Counted from the stretch's first letter, positions 1 through 11,600 are shown. The stretch is 64,000 nt of DNA from Zoroaster sp. YZ-2022 (GCA_029582265.1 CM055828.1:11746277-11810276); one strand, 5' to 3'. The notes: a model not told the origin generated them from the letters alone. Translations and numbers: made by a program.

Positions 1-2967
1 ATTTAAACGTTATTACCTTTGTCCTTTCACAAGTTTTCCCTTTGGGCAAATTGATCTAAAATTGGCGAATGCCTTCTTATGGTGATACGCGGTCACCGGC
101 TTCGCCTTTCACGGGCCCCAATGCCCCAAAAATTATCACAAAAGGGCATGGTGATTGCTAAAGTAAAATTAAAATCATTAAAAAAATTTAAACTGAAAAT
201 CTATTTTTAAACCTATAATACATTGACTGAATTAAAATTAAAACCGCTCCAAAAAACAGCCCTTCCAAACAAAACCCCAATTTATGTTTTCGTTTTTTTC
301 CCGCTGTAACCATAGTAATTTGACGTAATAGAATGGACTTTTAAAATTTACAGGACCTTTTGTGAAGTTTTGGAGATGAGTATTTGAGGCGAGCATTTGG
401 TTTCATTACTCACTGAATGAAATAATTTAGGGGTACATTAAAAGAATTAAAAACATTTGGGAATTTTTTTTTAAACAATTATACATTAGGTTATTGGGAA
501 AAATTCTTCAAAAAAATAACCTTTTTTATCTTCTTTTTAATTAAGAAAAAATGACAGAGCAAAATAGTCGAAAGTTGAGAACAAATCTCTTTTTAGGCCC
601 TCACTTTTTTAAAAAAAACTTTGGTGTCCAAAAGAACTCGTAACATCTATCTCCACCATGCAAAGCGTCAAAAACCTACATTAAACCATTTGAAAATTGT
701 TACAAATATCGGGGAACCTTGTTTGATTTCTTTTTTGGGCTAGAAATTTCTGGAGGGGGCCCAAAACCAAAAATTTTATCGCTGTGGGTTCTGGCCATAA
801 CAATGTATCATACGTTCTCATGTGAGCCCCCTTTGTTTGGCCATATTTTTCACTTTGCCTCCCCCAATCCGCTCCCATTTCTCCCAAAATCTCCCCCCAC
901 CTATACCGCTGATCCGGGACGTGCAGGGAGTAATTTATACTAATTGGGTATATGATGGATTAGCAATGTATTTTTTACAATGACTCGTTATCAGGGCTTT
1001 TTTTAAGTAATTTATTATAATACATACGTCTATGGACGCTTCACAGTCTTATGATCGTTGGCTCAAACAAAAAAACATTTCCCCCCAAAAAAACATATAA
1101 TACTACAGCCCTGGGTTTGGGTTTTGTATGTTTTCTTCCTTAATCGTACTTATCAAAATAAACAGTACCGGGAGTGGGATCAAGGGGGAAAATAGCGTCA
1201 TACATCAATCGCTGGGGACTTAAAAACCAGATGACCTGGGTCAAACCCAAAACGCAAAAAATCTCAGGGGAGGTAACCCTTTCCAAATCGAGACGTCCTA
1301 GAACGATTTCACAAAAAAAAAGAAATTGTGTCCTAACTTCCCCTGACAAGGGGTAAACCCGTCAACAAAGATTTTTGGGGTATTTCATATTGAATTTTGT
1401 TATATTACGTTCAAAATTTTTGTCCACCCCGATAATAATAATGGCGCTTATACTTTTTGGGGGACCAGGCTGACATGCGTTGAGAAGAGAGCGACTCTTT
1501 GGGCAGACAAAAACCTTGATAGTCTAAACAACGAAATTGTGAAGGTATAGTTTTACGGCAAAGTAACCCGACGAAAAGGGTTGGTAACAAATACAACATA
1601 AAACACAGGGAAAAACAAAACAGCATGATCATGACTATGGGCCCAGTTTATGCTTTACCCTCGTGTTAGCTAGTTCTAGGGTATATTTTTGGTGTTCGGG
1701 GGAAATAAAACCTACTGTTTTTTTGGTTTTTTTAGGTGCGAGACAGGCAAACACCTAGTTTTTTTTATATTTTTAGGTGTTCGAGCAGAAATATTGAAAC
1801 CCGGAGTTAAATATTTCAAAAATTCATATCATAACAAAAAATATATTTTCCAATCTTTGCATCCCTTTTAAAAATCTTGAATTATGTCACATTTCGTACC
1901 AAAAAATGTTTAATTTGACCTTCCTTTGGTCGAAACGGGGTTAAATTGAAAACACCGATTATATATTTACACCACACACAGCAGAGACGTTGAAAAGGTA
2001 TACAAAGTTTCAAAAATCATACAGTGTACGAATATACTTTTTATGCAGTGTTAAGAATATAAAAAACAAAAGAAAAACCCCTAAATTTTGATGGTCTGGG
2101 AAATTTTGCTTATGTGTCTCGGACGTATGCAAAAATTTTAGGGCAACCCAAATTTTCCACATTTGTTCGTGTTACACTCCCTACTCATAATATTTTTCAT
2201 TAAAAAATTATATTAATTATAAAATGAAATAATGAATATTTTAGGGGTGACTTTTTTTGCTTTTATGTTTCTTCGTTTACGGGAATTTTACTATCGTTGT
2301 CCTTTATTTCAAGCTGTTATTTTGTACACAGTTTTGGAATTTTTAACCCTTTTTCTAAATCTAAGAGGAATTCTAACAGACGTTTTTGTTTTCATGACTT
2401 AATTAACTATCGGGAAAAATGATCTTCATATCTTTTTCCCATTGATGCATCAATTAACAGTCATCGATGTTGAAAGGGTTTTTTGAAAAATTTTTTTTTC
2501 TTTTTGTTTTTGGGGAATCAATTTAGGTAACAGTTTTTAATGCCCCTTGTCAAAAGGTTTTTAGACACTGAGTTAATTTAAAGAGATTTAATCTTCTTTC
2601 TAACTAATGTTTTTTTTTTCTTTTCTTTTTTTTTATTTTTCAACAATTAAATTTTCTTTTGGGAAAAGGAATAATGTCAATTTTTTAAACCAAAACATCA
2701 ATAAATTTCCCCAATGATTGTTTAATAAACAAAATGGAAAGTCTAGAAAAAAAAATTTGGGAATTTTTTTCCCAAAAATTTTTGGGTGTTTACTTTTAAA
2801 AATTGGTTTTGGTTTTTCCGGGTTTGCAAATTTCAAATGGTGTGTTTTGTTTTAAATTTTTAATTTAAACCAAATGATATGTTTATTATCATAAATAAAT
2901 AAATTAATTAATTAATTAAAAAAATTAACCCTTTTAACTCAGCCCGGTTAAAAATCGATCGCCATGA
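1..2967. other. Gene-free, homopolymer-rich A+T-rich segment
   Basis: No reading frame here looks like a protein: the longest are about 60-75 codons, low in complexity and unlike any family I know. Runs of four to eight identical bases (A, T, C and G alike) are far denser than in the rest of the window, and the segment ends in a 500-N gap. This could be old decayed DNA, but the excess of G and C runs suggests an unpolished contig end. I see no RNA gene or repeat unit. Confidence 0.5.
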
Positions 2968-3467
2968 NNNNNNNNNNNNNNNNNNNNNNNNNNNNNNNNN
3001 NNNNNNNNNNNNNNNNNNNNNNNNNNNNNNNNNNNNNNNNNNNNNNNNNNNNNNNNNNNNNNNNNNNNNNNNNNNNNNNNNNNNNNNNNNNNNNNNNNNN
3101 NNNNNNNNNNNNNNNNNNNNNNNNNNNNNNNNNNNNNNNNNNNNNNNNNNNNNNNNNNNNNNNNNNNNNNNNNNNNNNNNNNNNNNNNNNNNNNNNNNNN
3201 NNNNNNNNNNNNNNNNNNNNNNNNNNNNNNNNNNNNNNNNNNNNNNNNNNNNNNNNNNNNNNNNNNNNNNNNNNNNNNNNNNNNNNNNNNNNNNNNNNNN
3301 NNNNNNNNNNNNNNNNNNNNNNNNNNNNNNNNNNNNNNNNNNNNNNNNNNNNNNNNNNNNNNNNNNNNNNNNNNNNNNNNNNNNNNNNNNNNNNNNNNNN
3401 NNNNNNNNNNNNNNNNNNNNNNNNNNNNNNNNNNNNNNNNNNNNNNNNNNNNNNNNNNNNNNNNNNN
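2968..3467. other. Assembly gap (500 N)
   Basis: Exactly 500 N, the conventional size for a gap of unknown length. Reading frames that run through it are artefacts. Confidence 0.99.
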
Positions 3468-3897
3468 TACTTTATCATATTCATGGAAATGGTATCGTAA
3501 TCACATCCTTTTTTGCCATGTACCCGTACTCGAAAAGTTTTAAAAATGTTTATATGGGCACAAGCCTATATCAGAATAATAGACAAATCCTAAAATTTAG
3601 GGTCATTGGAATTGAAAATCCAAATCTACGTTTCCAAACCGCGGCTAAGAAGGACAATATGCTGGCCAGAAAAGCATCAGCGCTACGATCATGTTCGAAG
3701 GACGGACCCGGCATGATAAACGTCTACATGTGTTCGCATTCACGCATTCTGCTGTTACACAAACATTAACGTACTAATGACACCCATAGCCTTGTTTTCA
3801 GTCAGTTTGTGCATAAATACATTTTGAATCAGGCCGATACATACGTACAACAATTCCTATCTCATAGTAGAGGTCCTTAATGTCGTCAACGTTTACT
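3468..3897. other. No recognisable feature
   Basis: Short open frames exist (for example 3518-3769 +) but none resembles a known domain, and no repeat or RNA is evident. Confidence 0.5.
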
Positions 3898-4175
3898 AAG
3901 ACCAAGAAGCAATCTGAAACCAGTTTTGGAATCCTGAGATGGAATCCTGGGGTTACGGGTCGCTTCAACTCTTCCATGAAAGAAGTGGGCCTGGCAGACA
4001 GCGCTGCATGCAGTGCAGCGACCCGGAGCAGACTGCCAATCATATAACCTGCCCCCTATACATACCACCCTCAAGCCAGCCTCTTTGACGTAGGACCAGA
4101 GACGAAGGCATGGCTACAAGACACTGAGTTGGACCTCTGAGGTTCCGATGTTACACGAAAGAAGAAGAAGAAGTC
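3898..4175 (+). mobile_element. 3'-terminal fragment of a non-LTR retrotransposon
   Basis: The translation contains a Cys/His-rich tail (CMQCSDPEQTANHI followed by CPLYIPPS and, in a shifted frame, LFDVGPETKAWLQDTELDL). This resembles the motif that closes the reverse transcriptase ORF of many invertebrate LINEs. The coding tail is followed by a short trinucleotide tail (GAA repeats, about 4161-4173), as expected at a LINE 3' end. Everything 5' of the last 90 or so codons is missing and at least one frameshift is present. The family (Jockey, I or RTE group) cannot be fixed from this much sequence. Confidence 0.55.
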
Positions 4176-4249
4176 TACATTAAGTTTAAATGTTTACAAA
4201 CAAAAATTTAGTCACCCTTTGGCGGCCATTTTGAAATGCGCGGGACAAT

Positions 4250-4415
4250 ATATACTTTAGTTTACATTTTAGTATTTTAGCACTATTTTTATGTAGTCAG
4301 GGGATTCCAAAAAGATCACTGACAATTTATTGTTTGGTACAAAACTGAGGCCCGCCCATTTTAGATGATACGCCACGCCTCTTAATGCTTATAGTTCCCA
4401 ATTTGGTAATAACCT
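4250..4415. repeat. Left arm of long inverted repeat
   Basis: The reverse complement of this stretch aligns with 5468-5652 over about 150 bases at roughly 80% identity. Shared blocks include ATTACCAAATTGGGAA, TAAGCATTAAGAGG, CTCAGTTTTGTACC and AATAGTGCTAAAATAC. The arms enclose about 1.05 kb, consistent with the terminal inverted repeats of a foldback-type DNA element or MITE. No transposase is recognisable between them. Indels suggest an old copy. Confidence 0.65.
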
Positions 4416-5467
4416 GCCGGCAATTGATGGAAGGTGGTTGAGCAAGAGCTTAACATCATATGACCCAGTGGTTTGTATATCACCCTTAAAGTCTCTAACC
4501 ATTCATAAAATCGCGTGGTTAATACTATTTTCAGGCAATGAGCATTTTCCACTTTACATTAAACATTTATTGGGTTCCTTCATGAAGACGTGAAACGGGA
4601 AAACTTGCTGTTACTATTAACAGATTCAAAGAGAATAGTGCAAGAGGAATCCCCCCCTTAGGAAAGGTCCCACATTTGAACTATTGTTTTATATAACCTT
4701 GAGTATTTTTTATTTTTTTGTTTTAACCAGTGTAGTTAATAAGTCTCTAAAAGTAAATAAACAAAATCTCATAAAGTGGCCCAAAATGTCCTTGAATGTT
4801 CAAAAACAATTCCTAAAATGTCAATAATTTTCCCAACATTTTTCGTAACTCGTTTGACATTTTTTCGTCATAATAATGTATTTACTTTTTAATCCACATT
4901 TCAAACCAAAATGATGTTATTTAGGTTAACCCTATCAGGCCTGGGGGGACACAATGTGCTCCCATGACATTTTTTTTTAAAATAATATCTCCAGAACGCT
5001 CTGTCCGATCACGCTGAAAGTTCGTGTTGTGTCATATGACATTAATGGGATGTTCAGTTACATTGGGATTGAGAAGGGAACAGCAGTATTGTGATGACAT
5101 TCTCTAACCAGTTGCGACACTACAGGAAAGTTTGCTGAAGAGGAATGAACTGGACACAACAGATGGAAAGGACATCATTCAGGTGTTCAAAGAGTTCGGC
5201 CGAACTTCACAACTACTACACTCAGTAGAGCAGGCGCACACCAGATTTGTTATCCTGAGCTACGTGGAGAGTAAAAACATATGCATGCAGTCTGCAACAA
5301 CATGTTATGCTCATTTGACTGTGCCGCGTCCTTTGTACGTAGACAGTGGATAGTTTGGTTGAAAAAAGAATGGCAATGACTGGCTCCAATTTCCACTGAC
5401 CACTGTTCAAATATGATCACACTTGGGTAAGTCATCATTGCCAGTGATTAAACATGTATTCATTTAT
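4416..5467. other. Interior between long inverted repeats, no known gene
   Basis: Mostly non-coding A+T-rich DNA. Near 4931-4970 there is a G-run-containing sequence (CCCTATCAGGCCTGGGGGGA). The segment 5132-5353 has a 73-codon open frame with no family resemblance. I assign no function. Confidence 0.4.
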
Positions 5468-5652
5468 ATAATTACCAAATTGGGAAGCTACCTATGAGCT
5501 ACCTATAAGCATTAAGAGGTGTGGCATATCATCCAAAGTGGGCATGGTCTCAGTTTTGTACCTAACAATTAATTTTTCTCAATTGTCAGTGACCTTTTTT
5601 TTTGAATCCTCAACCCATAAAATAGTGCTAAAATACAAAAATGTAAACAAAA
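5468..5652. repeat. Right arm of long inverted repeat
   Basis: Partner of 4250-4415 in inverted orientation. It has an extra duplication of GCTACCTAT-like sequence and a few indels relative to the left arm. Confidence 0.65.
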
Positions 5653-5806
5653 ACCATGTTATTTTTCACCGACAGGTGTGGGGCGCTCGTCAGAGTGCGC
5701 TTTCGTTACGTAAAGCATTGTTACAATGTATAGATATATACAGGGCTTTGCCTAGGGCTTCGCTGTTGCAAGTGAAATTTGCAAGTGAAACGACACACAA
5801 ATTACG

Positions 5807-5968
5807 ATGTCCAGCGCAGATCACGTGTCAAATGAAGACATTTCACTTGCAATACAAACTTTGTCCAGCTCAATCGACACCAAAGTAGAATCGGCAATCA
5901 AAACACAACGCACAACAGCAGATGTAGACCATCTAAGGATTCCAAAACTGGTTTCAGATCGCTTCTAG
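5807..5968 (+). CDS. Short ORF, possible retroelement ORF1/gag start
   Basis: A 53-codon frame beginning MSSADHVSNEDISLAI, rich in Ser, Asp and Thr, then LSSSIDTKVESAIKTQRTTA and a stop. Composition and position between retroelement remnants fit the amino end of a LINE ORF1 or gag protein, but no diagnostic domain is present. Its last 40 bases overlap an inverted repeat of 3898-3942, so the end may come from another element. It could equally be a chance frame. Confidence 0.2.
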   Translation: MSSADHVSNEDISLAIQTLSSSIDTKVESAIKTQRTTADVDHLRIPKLVSDRF

Positions 5969-5973
5969 GTCTT
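5929..5973. repeat. Inverted copy of 3898-3942
   Basis: The reverse complement matches 3898-3942 at about 42 of 45 positions, including an uninterrupted ATCTGAAACCAGTTTTGGAA. The pair lies outside the long inverted repeat at 4250/5652, so the two inverted repeats are nested. Confidence 0.75.
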
Positions 5974-6310
5974 AGAAAACACCTGACCCTGTTTTTGAAC
6001 ATAAGGACCCCTACTATCATGAAAAGTACTCAACTACAGCTCTGTTTCTGTAATAAAGTATCCAAAGGTAATTATATTATCAATTGGCATGTCAGTCAAC
6101 TCGCCTCAGGCAAACTCAGGCCTCTTTACCACAACTTGCCCCTGACAAACTCACCCCCGTGGGTACAACCAAGGTTAACGAAATAAAGAATCTGCCCAGG
6201 CCGCTTATATACCGCCGAAGAGAGAATCACTTAGGTGATTGCTTTAAGTACCATCAGAAAGGGCTCTTTGCTTAAAAATACAGGAGACCCTTGGCAAACA
6301 GAAAAAGTTC

Positions 6311-6538
6311 ATGAAACTTGTGCTGAGGTATTTTTGGTTCCCAGGATTGGCCGGAGCTAGTTCGAGGCGAGGAGGAGGTCTACTAGTTCACATGGGCGCA
6401 ACCGACTCATTGCTGTCATCCACCCTTTACTATGAGATTCCACCAGAAGCCGCTGCAACTGGTAGCATTGGATCCAGAGTTAGAACCCATGACGAACGTT
6501 TCCTGGAAACCATGGGTAGCTTAACGTTGAGAGAGTGA
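6311..6538 (+). other. Open frame of uncertain identity upstream of gypsy pol
   Basis: A 75-codon frame starting MKLVLRYFWFPGLAG. The YFWFPG string resembles the zinc-finger end of some Ty3/gypsy integrases, but the rest (a Gly/Arg-rich stretch, then HMGATDSLLSSTLYYEIPPE) is not recognisable. It may be a fragment of another LTR element. Confidence 0.25.
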
Positions 6539-6547
6539 AGTGTACAG

Positions 6548-6728
6548 ACACCAAGAGGACCTGATTCTTTGCCAGGTAGTAGTAGGGACGAACGACTACA
6601 GTACCGCCGGGACACGAAGCAATAATTCAGGGCATGTAGCTCGCCTAAAAACGGTGTTCCAGCGCCTAAGCGATGCAGGGCTTAAACTCAAACCCAAAAA
6701 ATGTAGCTGTTCAAGCAGAGTCTCCTGA
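6548..6728 (+). pseudogene. Ty3/gypsy reverse transcriptase fragment
   Basis: The string HVARLKTVFQRLSDAGLKLK, followed by PKKC, is the conserved segment just after the catalytic YxDD box of Ty3/gypsy reverse transcriptases. The YxDD box itself is not readable in frame upstream, and the frame closes soon after. Only a short part of the roughly 200-residue domain remains. Downstream RNase H and integrase remnants in the same orientation show it belongs to one decayed pol gene. Confidence 0.75.
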
Positions 6729-6739
6729 AACAATCCTTG

Positions 6740-7108
6740 CAACTTCTGAAACAAACTCAGCGCGGTAGGTATGGGTGCCGTGCTTTTGCAAACAAGAAAC
6801 AGGCAGGAAAAAGTGATCATACGCCATGTAGAGACATTGAGTAAACTGGAACGCAATTACTGCGTAACGGCTGGGAACACTTGACTGTGGTCGTATTTCT
6901 AAGCAGTTTAGACAGTACCTGTATTGGAGAAAAATCACCATCAGGACAGATCACGGAGCGCTGAGGGTGGCTCATGAATTTCTGCGACCCTCAAGGACAG
7001 ATGGCCAGATGTCGGCGGGTGATAGGTGAACACAACTTCACGATAATTCATCTGGCAGGCCGGTCGCATGGTAATGCAGACGGACTGTCAAGAAAAGCAT
7101 TCCATTGA
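6740..7108 (+). pseudogene. Ty3/gypsy RNase H remnant
   Basis: Scattered over several frames are pieces of a Ty3/gypsy RNase H: KQFRQYLYWRKITIRTDHGA (the TDH motif), then GEHNFTIIHLAGRSHGNADG with LSRK. The last is the tether sequence that normally closes the domain. RNase H would degrade the RNA strand of the RNA:DNA hybrid in reverse transcription. Several frameshifts separate the motifs, so no functional product is expected. Confidence 0.8.
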
Positions 7109-7380
7109 ACCAATGAGACATGTCACCTTGGAGAAACCTGGAGAAGACTCATCACGATGGAGCCTTCAATAACACGAGAAAAGTGGAGAGATGCCCAGAA
7201 GGAAGATGCATCCCTGCAATGTGTATTGGAAGCAAAGTAGAAGTCAGCAACTAGACCAGGGTGGGATACCCTTTCTCCTTCGTCTCGCGCGATAGAATCG
7301 TATTGGTTCCCTATGGGACCAATGGAATAGGAACCTAATGATGATCATCATATAAAGTGGAAAGTTGTGCTTCAATCATC

Positions 7381-8260
7381 TTCCGAGAGGAGATAATAGG
7401 GGAATTTCATGGGCATCTTGGGCTAAAGACGATATAGCCACGGTTCACCAGAGATTTTACTGAGCGAGCATGGGTGCTGACGTGCGATCTGCAGTTAGAC
7501 AGTGCAATGTTTGTGCCATGAAGAAGTCGCCCACAAGAAAAAGGAAGGCACCCTCAGCACCTAATAGTAGGTGCACCTATGGAGAGGATAGCGTTGGATA
7601 CGGAGAGGGGAAATAAATACTTTCTAGTAGTCGGTGACTACTTTAGCAAATGGATAGAAGCTTACCCCGTGCTGGATGAAAAAGCAGTAACAGTGGTCGA
7701 CAAGTTGGGGGGAGGTTTGTTTGTCGTTTCAGCCTCGCCGTCAAGATACATTCTGATCAGGGGAGAAACTTTTGAGTCCGAGTGTTTTCAGAGATGTGTA
7801 CAATCTTTGGCATTGAGAAGACACACAGCTCTACACGTCTGACGGGATGATTGAACGGTTCAATCGAATGCTGCTGACGATGATTTCGATGATCATCGAA
7901 CCGCATAGACGCCAGCGAGACAGGGACACTAAGCTTCCATTTGCCTACCGATCGACACCCCAGGAATGTACAGGTAAATCATGTTGGGCCGAGAGGTGAA
8001 GCTGCCAAAAGATTTGATCACTGCGTTGCCTATACTGATGATGACGAGGAGTTGACGACTCTGCATTGAGGTTTATACGACAGAACATTACGTCTGCACA
8101 TGATAGGACAAGAAATTGCCTCAAACAGGCACTGGGCACCAGAAGAAAACTACGACAAGCGCGTGGTTGAAGACTAGACAAGCTTGCGAAAGGACAATTC
8201 GTTTGGTTGCATTAACCGGTGAAGACAAAAGGTCTGTTGCCTAAACTGCTGTGTAAGTAG
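7381..8260 (+). pseudogene. Ty3/gypsy integrase remnant
   Basis: Integrase order is preserved. First comes a degraded zinc-binding region ending QCNVCAMKKSP (about 7500-7530). Then the catalytic core: MERIALDTERGNKYFLVVGD and YFSKWIEAYPVLDEKAV at 7579-7710, then a Gly-Glu-Thr-Phe-Glu-Ser segment near 7760. GMIERFNRMLLTMI near 7845-7890 holds the presumed third catalytic Glu. The tail MLGREVKLPKDLITALP and a GQFVWLH-like patch extend to about 8260. Frames change repeatedly. The insertion machinery is dead in this copy; recognition by motif is secure. Confidence 0.85.
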
Positions 8261-8280
8261 CAGCTTGAAGCAGCATTGAA

Positions 8281-8460
8281 GTGGGAGAAGCAGAAAAGAA
8301 AGAGAAGAAAAAGACAGAGTCAGAGCTACAGGAGGCGAAGGTGGAATGCCCCAAATGCAATGTACGGCTGCACAAGAGGAGTGTTCACCGCCACATGAAG
8401 GTGGAACACGGACCCAGACTACATTTCATGGTGCCTACGGTGTTCACATCAGAACAATAG
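8281..8460 (+). CDS. Fragment with a C2H2-like zinc finger
   Basis: A 59-codon frame closing with TAG. After a Lys/Glu-rich run it carries VECPKCNVRLHKRSV then HRHMKVEHG, giving the spacing Cys-x2-Cys...His-x4-His of a classical zinc finger. It lies directly after the gypsy integrase in the same orientation and may belong to that element or to a captured or older sequence. Length and isolation argue against an intact gene. Confidence 0.35.
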   Translation: MGEAEKKEKKKTESELQEAKVECPKCNVRLHKRSVHRHMKVEHGPRLHFMVPTVFTSEQ

Positions 8461-9640
8461 AAGGGATAACCCACAGGTCCATTACCTTCACTGTCACCCG
8501 GTTAGAATGACTGAGGTTGACTGCATTGAAGGCGAGACGTACGTAGGGCGAGAGCGCGACAGACGCAGCAAAGGTAGTGCACGAAAGGAGCACTCCTCAG
8601 GACTCCTGAAATCTCAGCACTCCTGAAATCTCAGCACTCCTGAGATCAATAAGAAGACAGAGAAGATCTCCGGAAAGAGGTGTCAACCACCCCTAAGCAA
8701 AAATACCATACAGCATGGGGAAGAGCCTAAGAAGCATGGCCAGGATAGTGCTAGTGAGGATCGGTTGAAATAAGGTGAAGAGAGAGTGGAGGCGCCAGTA
8801 ACCTGTACGGTGTCCCGTGCACCATAGGATGGACAGATGAACCTATCCGCACCTAGAAAGGAGGTAGCACCTAGACAGGTGGTGATGGATCAGTTACCCA
8901 GAATACCTGTGAAGAAAGAGGCGCCCAAGGGTTGAGAGATTGCAAATGAAGCACCGGAAGCAGCAAAGGAGGTGGAGATCGAGACTTCTGACCAGACCGT
9001 AGAGGGTCAACAGCCTCGAGAGGTATAGTCCTGTCGCAATCACCGATAATCTGGGACCAGGAAGAGGCGACTACAAGTGACATACCCGCACCAGCACTGA
9101 GCAGGAAAGAAACCACTAAACATGATGGAAATGTTGCGTGGGAAAGTTGTGTAATACCACTGAAAGACCTGACCCAGAGGTGAACGATCAGCCTGCACCA
9201 AGCGCGAAGCCCATACCGGCCTGGCCACAGCAATGCTGTTCGGGACAAGCTGTTCATGTAATGGAGATACTTGAACCCTACCTGTACACCAAGGAGAGGA
9301 AAACGATTTATGGAGAGATGAAGGCCTACACAGGTAGAGAGGCCCGAGCAGGCGACACCAGTCCCACACGTCAGTCACATCCGTCGCCTGGTCCGATGCA
9401 AAGACGGAGATGTTGCTGCTGGACCACCTGCAACACAGGAAGACCTAGAGCAAGCAATGCTAGGGAGAGTCAATACGGTGACAGAGACTTCACCAAGCGT
9501 CTACAAAGACGGCAAGCAACTGACTAAGGACAAAACAAAGGGCGTCTTTGATGTGGACTTTGATGTGGATGAGTGCGCATGCATCAACATCAGTAACACG
9601 TTTTCTTGACTTGGCTCCGCAATTTAATTCATGTTTATCT
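8461..9640 (+). other. Post-integrase region, no recognised domain
   Basis: G+C here is higher than in the flanks and codon-like frames exist (for example 9138-9527 +), but none matches a family. A 17-bp unit (CTCCTGAAATCTCAGCA) is repeated about three times at 8603-8645. Position suggests the 3' part of the gypsy element, perhaps an extra ORF and LTR; I could not delimit an LTR. Confidence 0.35.
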
Positions 9641-9709
9641 ACTTACTGAAACTCAGTCTAACTGATAGCTAATCTGTATCATATTCACGACCCTACTCGA
9701 CCACTGATC

Positions 9710-10607
9710 ATGTCGGACACACAGGAAGCCAAAAGTCCTGAGCATCGAAGAAAAGAGGAAATCCAGGCCAGAATCACGAACCGAGTCTCAGACAGGGCAA
9801 AATGGCTGCCACTGTACATGTGAATGCAACAAAAGCGGGAACGATGCAGTCCACACGAAGCTCGACAAAATTCTCTCTTCACTGGAGAACATGGGGTCGA
9901 GGCTTACACACTTGGAAGACAAGTGGGAGAAAATAAACGATGCCATCAATGGTCAGCAAAGCGAAATCAGCGAACTTAAAGAAGCTGTGTCCTACATGGA
10001 GAAGGAGAATGATATTATCAAGAAAAAACTCGACAGCAAAGCAGAAGACCGAAGAGTGGCCTACCTTGAGTCCTCCATTGACGATCTCCAAAATCTTAGC
10101 CGGCGGTGCAATGTCATCTTGCACAACATCCCAGAAGCCTCTGAGGGTACTCTACAGTGTGAGGAGTTTGTATCCAAATTCATCACGGATCACATGAAAC
10201 TCGAAGGTGCTAAGCACATCGAGGTAGACCGAGCTCACCGTACTGGACAGCGATGCCGGAACGGTAAATCAAATGATGGAGATCATCCGGGTGACCGCCA
10301 AGGATCTGCCCGTCCAAGACCGATACATGTCAAGCTTTTACGGTTCACCGACAAAGTCAAGATCCTAAGAAATGCATCAAAACATCTCAAGAACAATCCA
10401 CTAGAGGGTTCCGCCATTTTTCTGTCAGATGATGTGACACCCAAAACAAGACAACTGCGCCACATACTGAGGGAAAAGCACCTCCCCGGTCTACGTAAAG
10501 ACACTCGAGTAAACTTCGCCTATATCCCGTGGTCTCTCCCTGCAGTCATCCGCTATCAGCTAGTCAGTGGGGAATTTAAGACATTCTCGGTTGCGGAAGC
10601 CAAGTGA
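9710..10607 (+). CDS. LINE ORF1 protein (coiled coil plus RRM-like, L1-ORF1p type)
   Basis: The main frame (9891-10607, 238 aa, open upstream to about 9790) starts with a heptad-rich coiled coil of about 60 residues (LEDKWEKINDAIN...). An RRM-like strand CNVILHNIPEASEG follows, then RAHRTGQ, RPRPIHVKLLRFTDKVKILR and a C-terminal PWSLPAVIRYQL. This is the layout of ORF1 RNA-binding chaperones of L1 and CR1-type LINEs, which coat the element RNA. An earlier ATG at 9710 (MSDTQEAKSPEHRRKEEIQA) is in another frame, so one frameshift lies near 9770-9800. ORF2 follows at 10770. Identification of the class is firm, the clade less so. Confidence 0.75.
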
Positions 10608-10769
10608 GTGGACGTGTATACTAAGCTTGTTTTATGTAAATATTGTATCCACTGTGCTTAAAGATTAAGTATTATTTATTCTAACTTGTTTTGTCATTAT
10701 GTGTAACACCAGTAGTGAGACCGGATACATGTTTATTAAATTCACTTTCATACCTACTTAATTTGTCGA

Positions 10770-11006
10770 ATGGTTCCATCGATGGTTAATGATACACCAG
10801 TAGTTGATCCTAACTTAGATCCGGATATTAAATTAGATGTGCCTGATATTGCATCCGAGTACTATGGTCAAGACCAGTTCTTAAATATTTGTTGTCAATT
10901 AGATGATTCTAAAATTCTGCATATTAATGCTCGTAGCTTGGCAAGCAACATCTCTGATATTCAGCAGTATCTTGATATCCTAGGTAATGATTTTTCTATC
11001 TGTAAG
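10770..11006 (+). pseudogene. LINE ORF2 amino end (APE endonuclease start), truncated
   Basis: The frame from ATG 10770 reaches ILHINARSLASNISDIQQYL followed by DILGNDFSICK. This is the opening of the apurinic-type endonuclease domain of CR1/L2-like LINEs, where the Asn of the HINARSL strand is an active-site residue. After about 11006 the sequence turns into unrelated GT-rich DNA, so most of the endonuclease and all of the reverse transcriptase are missing. It sits 163 bp after ORF1 and is the same element. Confidence 0.75.
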
Positions 11007-11600
11007 GTGAATGTATTTGTGTGTCTGTGTCCGTGCCTGAGTCGACAAAGTAAAGGTGCGTTGCTGGCCTGGCCGTAAACTGCCGCCAAACAGATCTGCC
11101 TCCCCGGCCTCAGACGTTTGACTGCTCGCTGACAACGGCTCGGCATCGTCGAGTTTGTTTATTTTATTTTTTATTTTATTTATTAATTGTTTTTTTATTC
11201 TATTTTTTTTGTATCTTCGGTCGGTCGGTTGGTCGGTCGGTCGGGCAAAACTCCATCATCCATGGTATAGGTAACATTGTTTCATTAATCTGATGCCATA
11301 TTGTTAAATATTCTGTTTAGTAACCCCTTCAAAGCCTTGCAGAGAAAACCCAACTGTGGGACTGGAAATGTCAATCAGACCTGTTTAACAATAACATGGA
11401 GACCGAGAATAACAAAATTAAGCACATTAATGCCTTTCTCTGTTTTATTAGTACATGTATGTGGCTATAGTAAAGGCCTTCAGGTGCAACCTCGTCGGTC
11501 GAGTTGGCACCTCTTGCGACACGGCCGAGAAGAGGGCGAAGAGACTCATCCGTAATGTGGACAAAAATGGAAACGGATTGAAGATAAGCTATTTATCAAC
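11007..11600. other. Non-coding; G+C patch and CGGT microsatellite
   Basis: 11040-11160 is a G+C-rich patch without a recognised domain. 11217-11245 is a (CGGT)n-like microsatellite. 11486-11590 is related to 12538-12660. Confidence 0.5.
11486..11590 (+). repeat. Dispersed repeat, copy 1
   Basis: Shares the string CGTCGGTCGAG and then TTGGCACC...GACA(C/T)GGC(C/T)GA(G)GAG-type sequence with 12538-12660. Both end in GGATTGAAGAT. Two diverged copies, about 100 bp each; family unknown. Confidence 0.5.

Noticed and set aside
2948..3500. 178-aa frames on both strands
   Set aside because: They consist almost entirely of N from the assembly gap. The same applies to 22772-23525 and 50879-51534.
6430..6615. 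Minus-strand ORFs overlapping gypsy pol
   Set aside because: Shadows of plus-strand retroelement sequence.
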